A stretch of 64,000 nt of DNA from Shewanella livingstonensis (GCF_003855395.1 NZ_CP034015.1:4660001-4724000); one strand, 5' to 3'. Positions 1-10,792 are shown, counted from the stretch's first letter. The notes: generated from the sequence alone by a model not told the origin. Program-made: numbers and translations.

Positions 1-98
1 CAGTAGATTTAGGTGAAGGAAAGCATTATCTACAAGAGTCGCATCCACATGAAATTGGTGAAGGTATTGTCGATTGGTATAAAAAAGTTATTAAATAA
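1..98 (+). CDS. haloalkane dehalogenase-like alpha/beta hydrolase, C-terminal end
   Basis: Only the last 31 codons are inside the window, read from position 3 to a TAA at 96-98. The peptide contains GKHYLQE followed by an acidic helix and a lysine-rich end. In haloalkane dehalogenases and related alpha/beta hydrolases the catalytic histidine lies in a G-x-H-[FY]-[LV]-Q-E motif near the C-terminus, which this matches. The complete paralogue-like protein at 22201-23109 ends with the same motif (AGHYLQEE). The rest of the gene lies upstream, so substrate and exact subfamily cannot be judged. Confidence 0.7.
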   Translation, partial: VDLGEGKHYLQESHPHEIGEGIVDWYKKVIK

Positions 99-180
99 AC
101 ACTAATTATAGGGCTAGTGGTCAAATAGAAAAATGCTTAAGCGTTATATTGGGTAGACTACGGAACCATGAGCAGATTTA

Positions 181-215
181 TTTGACCGCTATAATTTGAC
201 CGCTATAATTTGACC
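181..215 (+). promoter_or_regulatory. promoter built from a 14-bp tandem repeat
   Basis: The unit TTTGACCGCTATAA occurs at 181-194 and 195-208, and a third partial copy follows to 215. Each unit carries a -35-like TTGACC and a -10-like TATAAT. Pairing TTGACC at 182-187 with TATAAT at 204-209 gives a 16-nt spacer, a good sigma-70 promoter. It would start transcription close to the ribosome binding site at 222-228. A change in repeat number would move the promoter. Confidence 0.5.
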
Positions 216-233
216 ACGACAAAGGAAGTACCG

Positions 234-899
234 ATGGCAGCTAAATTATCCAAGTTTGAAGCAGTCGATGGCTCTGCTACATTATATACCGCCACCAAAA
301 ATAGCCTTAGATGCACGGCTATTAAACTGAGAACAGGTGGCGTTTGTTTATATAGTCCAGTGTCAGGCCTCAGTGAAGAGGCTAAAGATAGCCTAATCGA
401 ATTAGGCGAAGTCCAATATCTACTCGCCCCCAATACCTACCATAATGCTGGTTTGATAGAATACTCAAAAGCCTACCCCAAAGCGCATCTGGTGGCATCT
501 GAGAGTGCTCATGCACGCTTGACTAGCAAGACAGGACTAACGTTCAAAGAATTATCATCGCTAGCCAATGCACTACCAGACGGGCTTACCTTGGAAGAAC
601 CCAGTGGTTTGAAAAATGGTGAGGTTTGGCTTATAGAGTCAGCGCAGATTGGCCATATTTGGCATGTTGTGGATGCCTTTTCGGGCCAAAAACATACTGA
701 AGGCCCCCTATGTGACATTGTAAAAATGGTTAAAGTATTTCCTAATTTTGGTATTAAAGATCGAAAAGTCTTTGCCAGCGCGGTAATGCAACTTATTGAA
801 ATTTCACCGCCTAAAATTTTACTGCCTTGTCATGGTGCTTTAATTAAATCACCTGAGCTAGCTGATCAGATTCGAAATTTAATACTCGAACTTGGCTAG
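234..899 (+). CDS. DUF4336 / metallo-beta-lactamase-like protein
   Basis: The product is 221 residues long. I start it at ATG 234 because AAGGAAG at 222-228 is a well-placed Shine-Dalgarno sequence; an upstream in-frame TTG at 210 would overlap the promoter. The sequence has no signal peptide or membrane segment. A segment near residues 65-90 (LLAPNTYHNAGL, then YPKAHLVAS) resembles DUF4336 proteins, which look like degenerate members of the metallo-beta-lactamase fold. A late PCHG motif may be a remnant of a metal-binding histidine position. The canonical HxHxDH metal motif is absent, so hydrolase activity is doubtful. It appears to be transcribed alone. Family assignment is from memory and moderate; function is unknown. 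Confidence 0.6.
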   Translation: MAAKLSKFEAVDGSATLYTATKNSLRCTAIKLRTGGVCLYSPVSGLSEEAKDSLIELGEVQYLLAPNTYHNAGLIEYSKAYPKAHLVASESAHARLTSKTGLTFKELSSLANALPDGLTLEEPSGLKNGEVWLIESAQIGHIWHVVDAFSGQKHTEGPLCDIVKMVKVFPNFGIKDRKVFASAVMQLIEISPPKILLPCHGALIKSPELADQIRNLILELG

Positions 900-1290
900 A
901 GAATAGCGATATTATCCGCAATTAAAAAGAGTGCCATTTATAGTGGTTCATAGGCTTGACTACTCATTCAGAAATAAATTTTTAAGTCGCTTTGTGCCCC
1001 AAAGCGCCAAAGACTCTTAAAAATTTAATACCTAAAATACTGTTAATCGAATGTCCGCTTTTGGTATTTTAACCAAATTATAATTTTTTATTTGACAGAT
1101 TCTTGATGAAATTTAGAACAATTCTATTATCTGACGCAGAGTTGATTTGCATCAGATTACTCGTCGCTAGATAAGACAAGGTTAACGTCCGGTTTCGTAT
1201 CTTAGTGAGCATTAGGTTCGGCTGGGAGATAGCTTTCGCTTGCCCTCAATTAAGACATAGCAAAAGTATTATTAGATATTGATAAGCAGC
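900..1290. other. intergenic region, no gene recognised
   Basis: These 390 bases separate the DUF4336-like gene from the groEL terminator. No reading frame with a start and ribosome binding site stands out, and no RNA fold or repeat is obvious. It is AT-rich at 1060-1130. Confidence 0.5.
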
Positions 1291-1324
1291 GAATAAAAAA
1301 GCCTGAATATGACTATTCAGGCTT
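1291..1324 (-). terminator. rho-independent terminator of groES-groEL
   Basis: An 11-bp stem (AAGCCTGAATA at 1299-1309 with TATTCAGGCTT at 1314-1324) has a 4-base loop. Read on the minus strand it is followed by six T residues. It lies about 40 bases past the groEL stop codon. Confidence 0.85.
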
Positions 1325-1362
1325 CGTTTAAACGGTTAGAGCTAAAGTAATAGATTTAAAAT

Positions 1363-3027
<1,665 letters not shown>

Positions 3028-3057
3028 TTAATTGGAAAGTCGATTGATGCGAGAGGC

Positions 3058-3348
3058 TTAGCCTACTACTGCCATCAGGTCAGCTTCTGACAGGATTAAC
3101 ACTTCTTCACCGTCAATTTTTTCTTTCTTCACGCCGTAACCTTCATTGAAGATCACCACGTCGCCCACTTTAACGTCAAGCGGTGTAACTGTGCCATTTT
3201 CTGAAATACGACCGTTGCCTACTGCAAGGATTTTACCGCGAGTTGATTTTTCTGCTGCGCTGCCTGTAAGCACGATACCGCCTGCAGACTTAGATTCAAC
3301 TTCTAAACGTTTAACGATAACGCGGTCATGTAATGGACGAATATTCAT
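3058..3348 (-). CDS. groS: co-chaperonin GroES (10 kDa)
   Basis: The 96-residue product is the normal length for GroES, the heptameric lid of the GroEL chamber. It starts with the typical [14 protein letters not shown], has a mobile-loop region ([15 protein letters not shown], about residues 21-35) that contacts GroEL, and carries the conserved [14 protein letters not shown] segment. AGGAGA precedes the ATG. It is the first gene of the groES-groEL operon. Confidence 0.98.
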   Translation of the reverse strand: MNIRPLHDRVIVKRLEVESKSAGGIVLTGSAAEKSTRGKILAVGNGRISENGTVTPLDVKVGDVVIFNEGYGVKKEKIDGEEVLILSEADLMAVVG

Positions 3349-3429
3349 CTATGAACTCTCCTAATGATGTGATGCCCAAAAAGCGAGGCTATTGACTAAC
3401 AAATAAGGGTTTCCCCCTTAATGCATGTG

Positions 3430-3458
3430 ATATGGGGGTGATTGGTCACAGATCCAAG
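3430..3458 (-). promoter_or_regulatory. sigma-32 (heat-shock) promoter of groES-groEL
   Basis: On the minus strand CTTGGA (3458-3453) and CCCCATAT (3437-3430) are separated by 15 bases. This closely fits the RpoH consensus CTTGAA / CCCCATnT with 13-17 spacing. The start codon of groES is about 80 bases downstream. RpoH control of groE is well established; the exact elements here are read from sequence. Confidence 0.8.
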
Positions 3459-3561
3459 GGGAATTTTAAAAAAACTCTACTTTTTTTAAGTCTGTTTTAT
3501 TAAAGCAACGCTAATCCTGATAGAATTCGACTCCTTTAAAACACCAAACGTTTGAGAATAG

Positions 3562-5028
3562 ATGAAAGACAGACACGGGTTGCTCAGCGCGCCAATTGGT
3601 CGTGTGCTGCTTAACATGACCTTACCTAACCTGATTGGGATTATGACCATTCTTGGCGGCAGTCTAGTAGACATCTTTTTTATCAGTCAGTTAGGCACAG
3701 AAGCGCTAACCGCTGTGAGCTTTACCTTTCCGGTGACCTTGGTTATTTCTAGTATAGGTATTGGTATTGGTGCAGGCGTATCGACCAACCTAGGTCGCTT
3801 AATGGGTTCTGGGCATGCGCCCGAATCACGGGTGTTTTTATATGACACCTTATGCATCACCTTAGTGATTATTTGGGGCTTATCGATACTAGGTTGCCTC
3901 TTTATCGACCCTATTTTCAGTTTATTGGGTGCTAACAGTGCCAGTTTGCCATTAATTAATGACTATATGTGGTATTGGTATTTAGGCGCACCGGCACTGG
4001 TGTTATTAATGGTGGGTAATCAAGCATTACGCGCCACCGGTGATACGCGCTCACCTGCTAAAATTATGATGTTAGCCGCCATTGTTAATTTAATCCTCGA
4101 CCCACTACTTATCTTTGGCATTGGCCCTTTTCCCCGTTTAGAAATACAAGGCGCAGCCATTGCGACAACTATTTCCTGGGTGGTGGCGATGTCATTGTCT
4201 GGTCACCTCATTATAGTGAAGCGTAAACTGGTGCAGTTTGCAGACTTTGACATGGGTCGGTTAATTTTACATTGGAAAGTGTTGTCTCATATTGCCCGCC
4301 CGGCAGCATTAATGAATGTGATTAATCCTATTGCCAATGGCATTATTATGGCGATGTTGGCTCGAATTGATCATGCTGGGGTAGCCGCATTTGGTGCCGG
4401 TATTCGCCTGGAATCGGTATTGTTAATTGTAGTAATGGCACTGTCGTCAAGTTTAATGCCATTTATTGCGCAAAACTTAGGTGCTGGCCAACACGATCGC
4501 GCTAAAACAGCCTTATTGATGTCGTTGCGATTTGCGTTTGTGTTTCAAACGTTATTGTTTATTCCGTTATATTTTTATGCCGAATCAATTGCCGGGCTGT
4601 TTACTCACGACCCGCTGGTTATTGAGTGGTTGAGTTTTTATATTATGGTGCTGCCTGCCTCTTATGGGCCACTTGCGATAGTGATTATGGTTGCCACTAG
4701 CTTAAATGCTTACCACAGGCCGCTGAGTTCACTGGTAATTAACGTGTGCCGCTTAATGTTATTGATGTTACCGCTGGCGGCGCTAGGCTCGTATGTTGGT
4801 GGGGTGAAAGGGATTTTATTGGCGTTACCCATTGCGAACACATTGATGGGGATAGCTTGCTATTATTTGGCGACTAAAATTAGCGAGCCAGAAAATATTA
4901 AGCATGCCGTACCTTGCCCTGACAATAGCAATAATAACAATGACAATAAAACCACGCCTACAGATGCCGCTGCGCTACACGAGCAAGTCGATTCGACAAA
5001 AGCAACCAATCACTTACGTGAATATTAA
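3562..5028 (+). CDS. MATE family multidrug efflux transporter
   Basis: The 488-residue polytopic membrane protein belongs to the MATE (multidrug and toxic compound extrusion) family, which exports cationic drugs or metabolites in exchange for Na+ or H+. About twelve hydrophobic segments are visible. N-terminal features typical of the family are PIGRVLLNMTLPNLIG and VDIFFISQLGTEALTAVSF, and the repeat-like TGDTRSPAKIMMLAAIVNLILDPLLIFG follows. The last 45 residues are hydrophilic and rich in Asn, Asp and Thr, an unusual cytoplasmic tail. It is monocistronic, facing away from groES. Substrate cannot be predicted. Confidence 0.92.
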   Translation: MKDRHGLLSAPIGRVLLNMTLPNLIGIMTILGGSLVDIFFISQLGTEALTAVSFTFPVTLVISSIGIGIGAGVSTNLGRLMGSGHAPESRVFLYDTLCITLVIIWGLSILGCLFIDPIFSLLGANSASLPLINDYMWYWYLGAPALVLLMVGNQALRATGDTRSPAKIMMLAAIVNLILDPLLIFGIGPFPRLEIQGAAIATTISWVVAMSLSGHLIIVKRKLVQFADFDMGRLILHWKVLSHIARPAALMNVINPIANGIIMAMLARIDHAGVAAFGAGIRLESVLLIVVMALSSSLMPFIAQNLGAGQHDRAKTALLMSLRFAFVFQTLLFIPLYFYAESIAGLFTHDPLVIEWLSFYIMVLPASYGPLAIVIMVATSLNAYHRPLSSLVINVCRLMLLMLPLAALGSYVGGVKGILLALPIANTLMGIACYYLATKISEPENIKHAVPCPDNSNNNNDNKTTPTDAAALHEQVDSTKATNHLREY

Positions 5029-5118
5029 ACTGTGTTAATAATGGCCGCGATACTTGCTTTTTAATCGCCCTGAGGTGATCAATAAGCTTATATTTGAATG
5101 CAAAAAAATTGGTTTATA

Positions 5119-5526
5119 ATGAAAAAATCTATTTATGCCGCCTTGCTCTCTGGCATTATTTGTCCTGGTAGTGGCCAACTCTGGCTCGGTAAAAAACGAC
5201 TGGGCTGGGGGTTTATCTGCGTCAGCTTGGTGTGTGTATTAGTGATAATGAACCAGATCATCAGCCAGGCACAAGTGATAGCTGAGCAAATTTTGGCCGG
5301 TGATATCGGTAATGACTTAGCCTCTATTTATGCCGCCGTATCAGACGTAGCACTCAACACCGCTAGCTCAAGCATGTCGACGTTAACATGGGTGTTTTTG
5401 ACTAATTGGGGGCTCAGTATTATTAGCGCATTTTGGTTAGGGGCTCAGCAAGATAAGCAGCTCAAACGCCAAACACATATTGATACTGAAACCGATACTG
5501 CACCAAAAAACAAAACAGCCAAATAA
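5119..5526 (+). CDS. small membrane protein, TM2-like
   Basis: The product is about 135 residues. It has a hydrophobic N-terminal hairpin with PGSGQLWLGKKRLGWG between two membrane segments, a pattern seen in TM2-domain and related small membrane proteins. A third membrane segment lies near residues 95-115 and the tail is polar and Thr/Lys-rich. I prefer ATG 5119 (MKKSIYAALL) because it begins a natural-looking N-terminus; an in-frame ATG at 5098 would add seven residues and neither has a clear ribosome binding site. A strong terminator overlaps the stop codon. Function is unknown. Confidence 0.6.
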   Translation: MKKSIYAALLSGIICPGSGQLWLGKKRLGWGFICVSLVCVLVIMNQIISQAQVIAEQILAGDIGNDLASIYAAVSDVALNTASSSMSTLTWVFLTNWGLSIISAFWLGAQQDKQLKRQTHIDTETDTAPKNKTAK

Positions 5527-5552
5527 TGCGTTTGCATCATTTGGCTGTTTTT
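5515..5552 (+). terminator. rho-independent terminator
   Basis: A 10-bp stem (ACAGCCAAAT with ATTTGGCTGT) is extended after one mismatch by ATGC/GCAT around a 4-base loop, followed by TTTTT. It overlaps the last codons and stop of the preceding gene. Confidence 0.9.
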
Positions 5553-5668
5553 CGCAGTGTTTGATTAACATCTATCTCATCAACATCTAGCCACGGTTTT
5601 CACTCATCGCGATATTCAATCAACAAACGTTGCAAGCACGAATCAAGGAGTCAATATTATTACTATGA

Positions 5669-6319
5669 TTAAGACGGCTTATGGTCATCTTTTGACTTAA
5701 CCGGCTCAACATCAATAATATTGTCATTCTTGTCTTGCTTGCTTGTTGCCTGTTTACCTTGATGCTGATTTTTATCCAAATCAGCATCAAGGTTATCGTG
5801 TTCAATTTGATGGCTACGTGGGCGATCCTTTTTATGCTCGAAGTCACCATCAAAAGTATTTCCCTGCTGATCAAACGGCTTTTGTCCTGCAAAGGGACCT
5901 GATTGACCAAAAGGACTTTGTCCGCCACCAAAACCGGCTTTAAAACCACCGTTAGCCACTACTCGAAGTTGCATGCGCTTATATAAAAACGCTGCTATGG
6001 GTGCACGGGTAAATGGGGTAAGTAAAATTAAGCCAATAAAGTCGGTCACAAAACCAGGAATAAGCAATAACACTCCAGCGGCAGCCAACATCATGCCTTC
6101 AACAATTTCCTGCCCAGGCGCTTCACCTCGGGCTAACTTTTGTTGCACGCTCATTAAGGTGCTTAAGCCTTGGCTACGTACCAATGACACACCAACCACG
6201 GCAGTAAAAAGAACTAAGCCGACAGTTGTCCATGAACCAATTGAACTGGCAACTTCAATAAGTACATTGAGCTCTATAACCGGTACTAAAACAAATATTA
6301 ACAATAAAATAAAAAACAT
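5669..6319 (-). CDS. fxsA: FxsA family membrane protein
   Basis: The 216-residue protein matches FxsA, the E. coli 'suppressor of F exclusion of phage T7' membrane protein. Characteristic parts are VPVIELNVLIEVASSIGSW near the N-terminus, the segment GVSLVRSQGL, and the paired helices with LLIPGFVTDFIGLILLTP near residues 80-105. The C-terminal 90 residues are hydrophilic, Gly/Phe/Asp/Lys-rich and probably disordered. AGAGG precedes the start codon. Molecular function is not established beyond the T7 exclusion phenotype. It lies next to cutA-dsbD and near groES, as in other Shewanella genomes as I recall them. Confidence 0.88.
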   Translation of the reverse strand: MFFILLLIFVLVPVIELNVLIEVASSIGSWTTVGLVLFTAVVGVSLVRSQGLSTLMSVQQKLARGEAPGQEIVEGMMLAAAGVLLLIPGFVTDFIGLILLTPFTRAPIAAFLYKRMQLRVVANGGFKAGFGGGQSPFGQSGPFAGQKPFDQQGNTFDGDFEHKKDRPRSHQIEHDNLDADLDKNQHQGKQATSKQDKNDNIIDVEPVKSKDDHKPS

Positions 6320-6547
6320 ATTGGCCTCTAAGGATCGCTTTTTGGTAGAGTGACTACTTGTAAGATAACAGAGTGGCGACCTGTAAAATAACTGTTGCCG
6401 ATGAAACTTAAATGGGGGTGAACGGGTCTCTTTTCAAGACACGTCACGAATATCACTTCAGTTTAATGAAAATGCATTTAAAAAAGCGTACTGTGATGAC
6501 TTTGTGCATGATAACAGCATTAGCTTAAGTAAACTTTAAGACAACTT

Positions 6548-6874
6548 ATGTATAAACCTGAACAGCTCGTCATTTTAACCACTTGCCCAGATGCTGACAT
6601 TGCTGCACACATTGCGACAGCGTTAGTCGACGCGAAATTGGCGGCTTGTGTACAAATAGGTCAAGCCGTTGAGTCAGTTTATCACTGGGACAATAATATT
6701 TGTCGGTCACACGAAGTGCCGATGCAGATAAAATGCATGGCATCTGATTATCATGCAATTGAACAACTCGTGATCAAAATGCATCCTTATGAAGTACCAG
6801 AATTCATTACCACTCCGATTATTGGTGGTTTTAGCCCTTATTTACAATGGATAAAAGACAACTCATCATCATGA
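6548..6874 (+). CDS. cutA: divalent cation tolerance protein CutA
   Basis: The 108-residue product is a small trimeric CutA1 protein. Family features are the N-terminal ILTTCPDADIAAHIA, LAACVQI, the central VESVYHWDN (canonical S-x-Y-x-W) and the C-terminal HPYEVPEFI with PYLQWI. CutA has been linked to copper and divalent-cation tolerance, but its biochemical role is unclear. The stop codon overlaps the preferred dsbD start in an ATGA arrangement, so the two are translationally coupled, as in E. coli where cutA also neighbours dsbD. Confidence 0.95.
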   Translation: MYKPEQLVILTTCPDADIAAHIATALVDAKLAACVQIGQAVESVYHWDNNICRSHEVPMQIKCMASDYHAIEQLVIKMHPYEVPEFITTPIIGGFSPYLQWIKDNSSS

Positions 6875-8730
6875 AAAAAATCGTCTCACTATGCCTCACA
6901 TCACTGTTACTGATGTCATCAATCATCCTCGCGCCAGCGGCACACAGTGCCAATGTCTTGGATAATAAATTCAGCTTTTTAAGCAGTGAACCAGAGTTAA
7001 TGAAGGTGAACGATGCTTTTGTGTTTGATTACCAACAACAAGGTAATCAACTCAAAATCAATTTTGTCATTGCTGAAGGCTATTATTTATATCGCGACAA
7101 GCTGCAGTTTTCGGTCGATGGTGCAGTGATTGGTGATATTGAACTACCTCAAGGCAAAAACCATCATGATGAATATTTTGGCGACCAAGAGGTGTTTTAC
7201 TCGTTTGTAGAAATCCCAATCGCATTTAAAGAAGCCCAAGCAGATGCTGTATTTCATGTCACCTTTATGGGTTGTGCCGAAGGCACCTTATGTTATCCGC
7301 CCACCAAGCGCGATGTGACGTTATCAGCGATTGAGGCAAATGACGGCAAGTTAACCAGTAAAAAAGTAATTGGCGCACCTGATGACGTGCAATCATCAAT
7401 GACAACAGATACACCAGCGGCACCGATTACCCAGCAAGACACCTTAAACCAGATGCTCCAAAACGATAGCCTACTATGGACCTTAGTGATTTTCTTTGGT
7501 TTAGGTATCGGCTTAGCATTAACGCCTTGCGTGTTCCCTATGTACCCTATTTTGTCGGGCATTATTGTTGGCCAAGGTAAGAAGTTATCTACCGCTAAAG
7601 CCTTCACGCTATCGATGGCCTACGTACAAGGCATGGCGATTACCTATTCATTATTAGGATTAGTGGTTGCCTCTGCTGGACTTAAGTTTCAAGCGGCCTT
7701 GCAACACCCAGCCATTTTGATTTTCTTAGCGGTGATGTTTGTCCTGCTAAGCTTATCGATGTTTGGCATGTACGATTTAAAACTACCGTCTAAGTGGCAA
7801 GAAAAAATGAACTCAATGTCGAACAACCAAAAAGGTGGCAACCTAATTGGCGTGTTTATGATGGGAGTTATTTCTGGCTTAGTGGCGTCACCTTGCACCA
7901 CAGCACCGTTATCTGGCGTGCTTATTTACGTGGCGCAGTCTGGTGACCTACTGCAAGGCTTTTTAGCGCTGTATGTACTCAGCATGGGTATGGGCTTACC
8001 GTTATTAGTGATTGGTACTTCGGGTGGCAAAATCTTACCGCGCGCTGGGGCTTGGATGGACATTATTAAAACCATCTTTGGCTTCTTACTGATTTCAGTG
8101 TCTATTGTGATGATTGGCCGTATTTGGCCAGGCTTAGTGTCCGATTTACTCTGGTCACTATGGGCAATAAGCTTAATCGCTTACTTAATGCATCAAAACA
8201 AATTATCAGCATTTAACTGGAAACAAAGCTCACGCGGTGTGTTGTTATTACTGGCGTTAATGGCAAGCTTCTCTTATGGCTTCCAGGCAATGATGACCGG
8301 ATTTGGTCATAAAACACCCGATATGACTCAAGCAGGTATTGAAGGTAAAACGAACACTGAAACAAATCACTTTATCCGCATTAAGTCGCTAGCAGACTTA
8401 GAAGTCGAATTAGATAAAGCCAGCATTAGCGGTAAAACGGTAATGCTAGATTTGTACGCCGACTGGTGTGTGGCCTGTAAAGAGTTTGAAGCTATTACGT
8501 TTAAAAATGCTGATGTTGAAATCCGTATGAACCAAATGGTGTTATTACAAGCGGATGTTACTGCCAGCGATGATATCGATATTGAGTTACTAGAACATTA
8601 TGGCGTATTGGGTTTGCCGACCTTATTAATGTTTAATACCGATGGCATACAACGTGAAGATTTACGTGTAACGGGCTTTATGGGCCCAAAAGACTTTGCA
8701 GCCCACTTAGATATACTATTAGCAAAGTAA
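6871..8730 (+). CDS. dsbD: thiol:disulfide interchange protein DsbD
   Basis: From ATG 6871 the product is 619 residues; an in-frame ATG at 6847 would add eight residues ahead of the signal peptide. DsbD carries electrons from cytoplasmic thioredoxin across the inner membrane to periplasmic DsbC, DsbG and CcmG. All three modules are present. The periplasmic alpha domain has the pair GCAEGTLCYPP. The eight-helix beta domain has TPCVFPMYPIL and SPCTTAPLSG. The C-terminal thioredoxin-like gamma domain has DWCVACK. An N-terminal signal sequence is clear. In an organism rich in c-type cytochromes DsbD also supports heme attachment by keeping apocytochrome cysteines reduced. Confidence 0.97.
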   Translation: MKKIVSLCLTSLLLMSSIILAPAAHSANVLDNKFSFLSSEPELMKVNDAFVFDYQQQGNQLKINFVIAEGYYLYRDKLQFSVDGAVIGDIELPQGKNHHDEYFGDQEVFYSFVEIPIAFKEAQADAVFHVTFMGCAEGTLCYPPTKRDVTLSAIEANDGKLTSKKVIGAPDDVQSSMTTDTPAAPITQQDTLNQMLQNDSLLWTLVIFFGLGIGLALTPCVFPMYPILSGIIVGQGKKLSTAKAFTLSMAYVQGMAITYSLLGLVVASAGLKFQAALQHPAILIFLAVMFVLLSLSMFGMYDLKLPSKWQEKMNSMSNNQKGGNLIGVFMMGVISGLVASPCTTAPLSGVLIYVAQSGDLLQGFLALYVLSMGMGLPLLVIGTSGGKILPRAGAWMDIIKTIFGFLLISVSIVMIGRIWPGLVSDLLWSLWAISLIAYLMHQNKLSAFNWKQSSRGVLLLLALMASFSYGFQAMMTGFGHKTPDMTQAGIEGKTNTETNHFIRIKSLADLEVELDKASISGKTVMLDLYADWCVACKEFEAITFKNADVEIRMNQMVLLQADVTASDDIDIELLEHYGVLGLPTLLMFNTDGIQREDLRVTGFMGPKDFAAHLDILLAK

Positions 8731-8743
8731 CTAAACCAAGAAA

Positions 8744-8796
8744 TGTAGTGCGTTAAGTAAACTGCCAACATTCATGCTACGGGTGTAGTGCGTTAA
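8744..8796 (+). repeat. 13-bp direct repeat 40 bp apart, downstream of dsbD
   Basis: TGTAGTGCGTTAA occurs at 8744-8756 and 8784-8796. The surrounding 8731-8920 region has no convincing reading frame, and a strong terminator follows at 8921-8956. The stretch may be the 3' part of the dsbD transcript or a separate small RNA. No other gene is seen in 8731-9036. Confidence 0.45.
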
Positions 8797-8920
8797 TCTC
8801 AATGATTTAATGAGGTATATAATGTGCTACATTTATCATAACACTTGGATACCATAGTCTGATTCAAAGTTGTTATAACGTAAAACCTGTTAGTAAAATC
8901 ATGGTGTAGAACACAATATA

Positions 8921-8956
8921 AAACAGTATCTTTAACCACTAAAGATGCTGTTTTTT
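8921..8956 (+). terminator. rho-independent terminator
   Basis: A 12-14-bp stem (AAACAGTATCTTTA with TAAAGATGCTGTTT, one G-T pair) encloses ACCAC and runs into six T residues. It lies 190 bases past the dsbD stop, so it ends either a long dsbD 3' UTR or an intergenic transcript. Confidence 0.85.
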
Positions 8957-9036
8957 GCTTTTAAGCTATTAAAGTCATCGAAAGTTAACCTTTTTCTTAT
9001 ACAATACGGTTTTATATTCCTCATATATGGAGTTTT

Positions 9037-10707
9037 ATGGAACCCGCTATCCTGATTATCACCCTACTGTGCGGCATGCTGGTTAGCCGTATAGGGTTAC
9101 CACCACTCATTGGTTATCTTGCTGCTGGTTTTGTATTATTCACCTTAGGCATTGAAGACACTAGCTTACCTATTTTGCAGCAGCTTGCTGACTTAGGTGT
9201 CACATTATTGCTATTTTCCATTGGCCTTAAACTTGATCTTAAGAGCCTATTTAAAGCCGAAGTATGGGCTGGATCCAGCTTACATTTAATCGGTTCGATA
9301 TTATTTTTTGTGCCTGTACTTAAATTATTAGGCTTTTTAGGCATAGAACAGTTAGACGGCTTTAGCTTTAATCAACTGATGCTAATTTCCTTCGCATTAA
9401 GTTTTTCCAGTACCGTATTTGCGGTAAAAGTACTCGAAGACAGCGGTGATATGCAGTCGCTTTATGGCCGAGTGGCGATTGGTATCTTGATTATGCAAGA
9501 CATCTTCGCCGTGATATTTTTAACTGTCTCTAAAGGTAACATCCCGTCGGTTTGGGCTTTTGCTTTGTTATTACTACCGTTAGCAAGACCGCTTATTTAT
9601 AAGGTGTTTGATCGCGTTGGTCACGGTGAAATGCTGGTATTGTTTGGCCTTGTGATGGCATTAGTGGTGGGCGCTTGGTTATTTGAAGCTGTCGGTTTAA
9701 AGCCCGATTTAGGCGCATTGATTATCGGTATTTTACTCGCAGGGCACGCTAAATCATCCGAACTTGCTAAATCGATTTATTTCTTTAAAGAGTTATTCCT
9801 AGTCGCATTTTTCTTGACCATTGGGTTAAACGGCTTGCCCACACTGGCAGATATTGGCTTAGCCACTATTTTAGTCGTGTTGATCCCGGTTAAAATTTTG
9901 ATGTTTATCTACTTGCTAACCCGCTTTAAACTACGTTCGCGCACCTCGTTACTGGCCTCATTTAACTTGGGTAATTACAGTGAATTTGGTTTAATTGTTG
10001 CTGCCGTAGCCGCACATAAAGGCTGGTTACCACCAGAATGGCTTATCATTATTGCAGTGGCATTAAGCATCAGTTTCTTATTTGCAGCGCCATTGAATAA
10101 TAGCGTTACCAAGATTTACTCACGTTATCAAGCCAGGCTATTGAAGTTAGAACGTCATCCTTTACACCCTGAAGACAGACAAATTCGCATTGGTAATCCG
10201 CGCTTTTTAATTCTAGGTATGGGACGAATTGGCTCCGGTGCTTACGATGAACTGCGTTCAAAATACACTGGCGAGATTTTAGGGATTGAGCACAAGCAAG
10301 AGTTAGTAGATTTTCATCGCAGCCAAGGCCGCCATGTTGTACAAGGCGATGCTAGCGATACTGACTTTTGGGAAAAACTAGAACGAGCACCACATTTAGA
10401 ATTAGTCTTATTAGCAATGCCACATCACGTAGGTAACTTATTTGCAGTGCAACAACTGCAAAAAATTAATTACGAAGGCAAAATAAGTGCCATTGTACAA
10501 TACGCTGAAGATGCCGAGTCATTAAAAGAGTCTGGCGTTGATACTGTGTATAATTTGTATGAAGCGGCAGGCGCGGGTTTTGTTGACCATGTCATTAAAG
10601 AGCTACTTGATTCACCTCCAGAAATTGTACCTAGCTCATTAGCAACAAATAGCGATCAGCCAACCTGCTCTGCGACAAATGAAGCTGCTTCCGAGTCTCG
10701 CTCTTAA
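9037..10707 (+). CDS. CPA2-family cation:proton antiporter with RCK/TrkA-N domain
   Basis: The 556-residue protein has an N-terminal Na+/H+ exchanger domain of 10-12 membrane helices (about residues 1-365). It begins GMLVSRIGLPPLIGYLAAG and includes FALSFSSTVFAVKVLED, typical of KefB/KefC/YbaL-like CPA2 transporters. A cytoplasmic Rossmann-type TrkA-N domain follows from about residue 385 (FLILGMGRIGSGAYDEL, then HVVQGDASD). Such proteins exchange K+ or Na+ for protons and are gated by nucleotides or glutathione conjugates. The C-terminal TrkA-C domain is missing, as in YbaL-type members. The exact cation is not determinable from sequence. It is transcribed alone and ended by a strong terminator. 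Confidence 0.9.
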   Translation: MEPAILIITLLCGMLVSRIGLPPLIGYLAAGFVLFTLGIEDTSLPILQQLADLGVTLLLFSIGLKLDLKSLFKAEVWAGSSLHLIGSILFFVPVLKLLGFLGIEQLDGFSFNQLMLISFALSFSSTVFAVKVLEDSGDMQSLYGRVAIGILIMQDIFAVIFLTVSKGNIPSVWAFALLLLPLARPLIYKVFDRVGHGEMLVLFGLVMALVVGAWLFEAVGLKPDLGALIIGILLAGHAKSSELAKSIYFFKELFLVAFFLTIGLNGLPTLADIGLATILVVLIPVKILMFIYLLTRFKLRSRTSLLASFNLGNYSEFGLIVAAVAAHKGWLPPEWLIIIAVALSISFLFAAPLNNSVTKIYSRYQARLLKLERHPLHPEDRQIRIGNPRFLILGMGRIGSGAYDELRSKYTGEILGIEHKQELVDFHRSQGRHVVQGDASDTDFWEKLERAPHLELVLLAMPHHVGNLFAVQQLQKINYEGKISAIVQYAEDAESLKESGVDTVYNLYEAAGAGFVDHVIKELLDSPPEIVPSSLATNSDQPTCSATNEAASESRS

Positions 10708-10723
10708 TACTCATGGTCAGCTC

Positions 10724-10753
10724 AAACGCCTAGATCATTCTCTAGGCGTTTTT
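10724..10753 (+). terminator. rho-independent terminator
   Basis: An 11-bp perfect stem (AAACGCCTAGA with TCTAGGCGTTT) and a 6-base loop end in a T run, 16 bases past the antiporter stop codon. Confidence 0.9.
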
Positions 10754-10792
10754 GTTTACGGCGACGGATTGCTCCGGATAACAGAATCTCAG

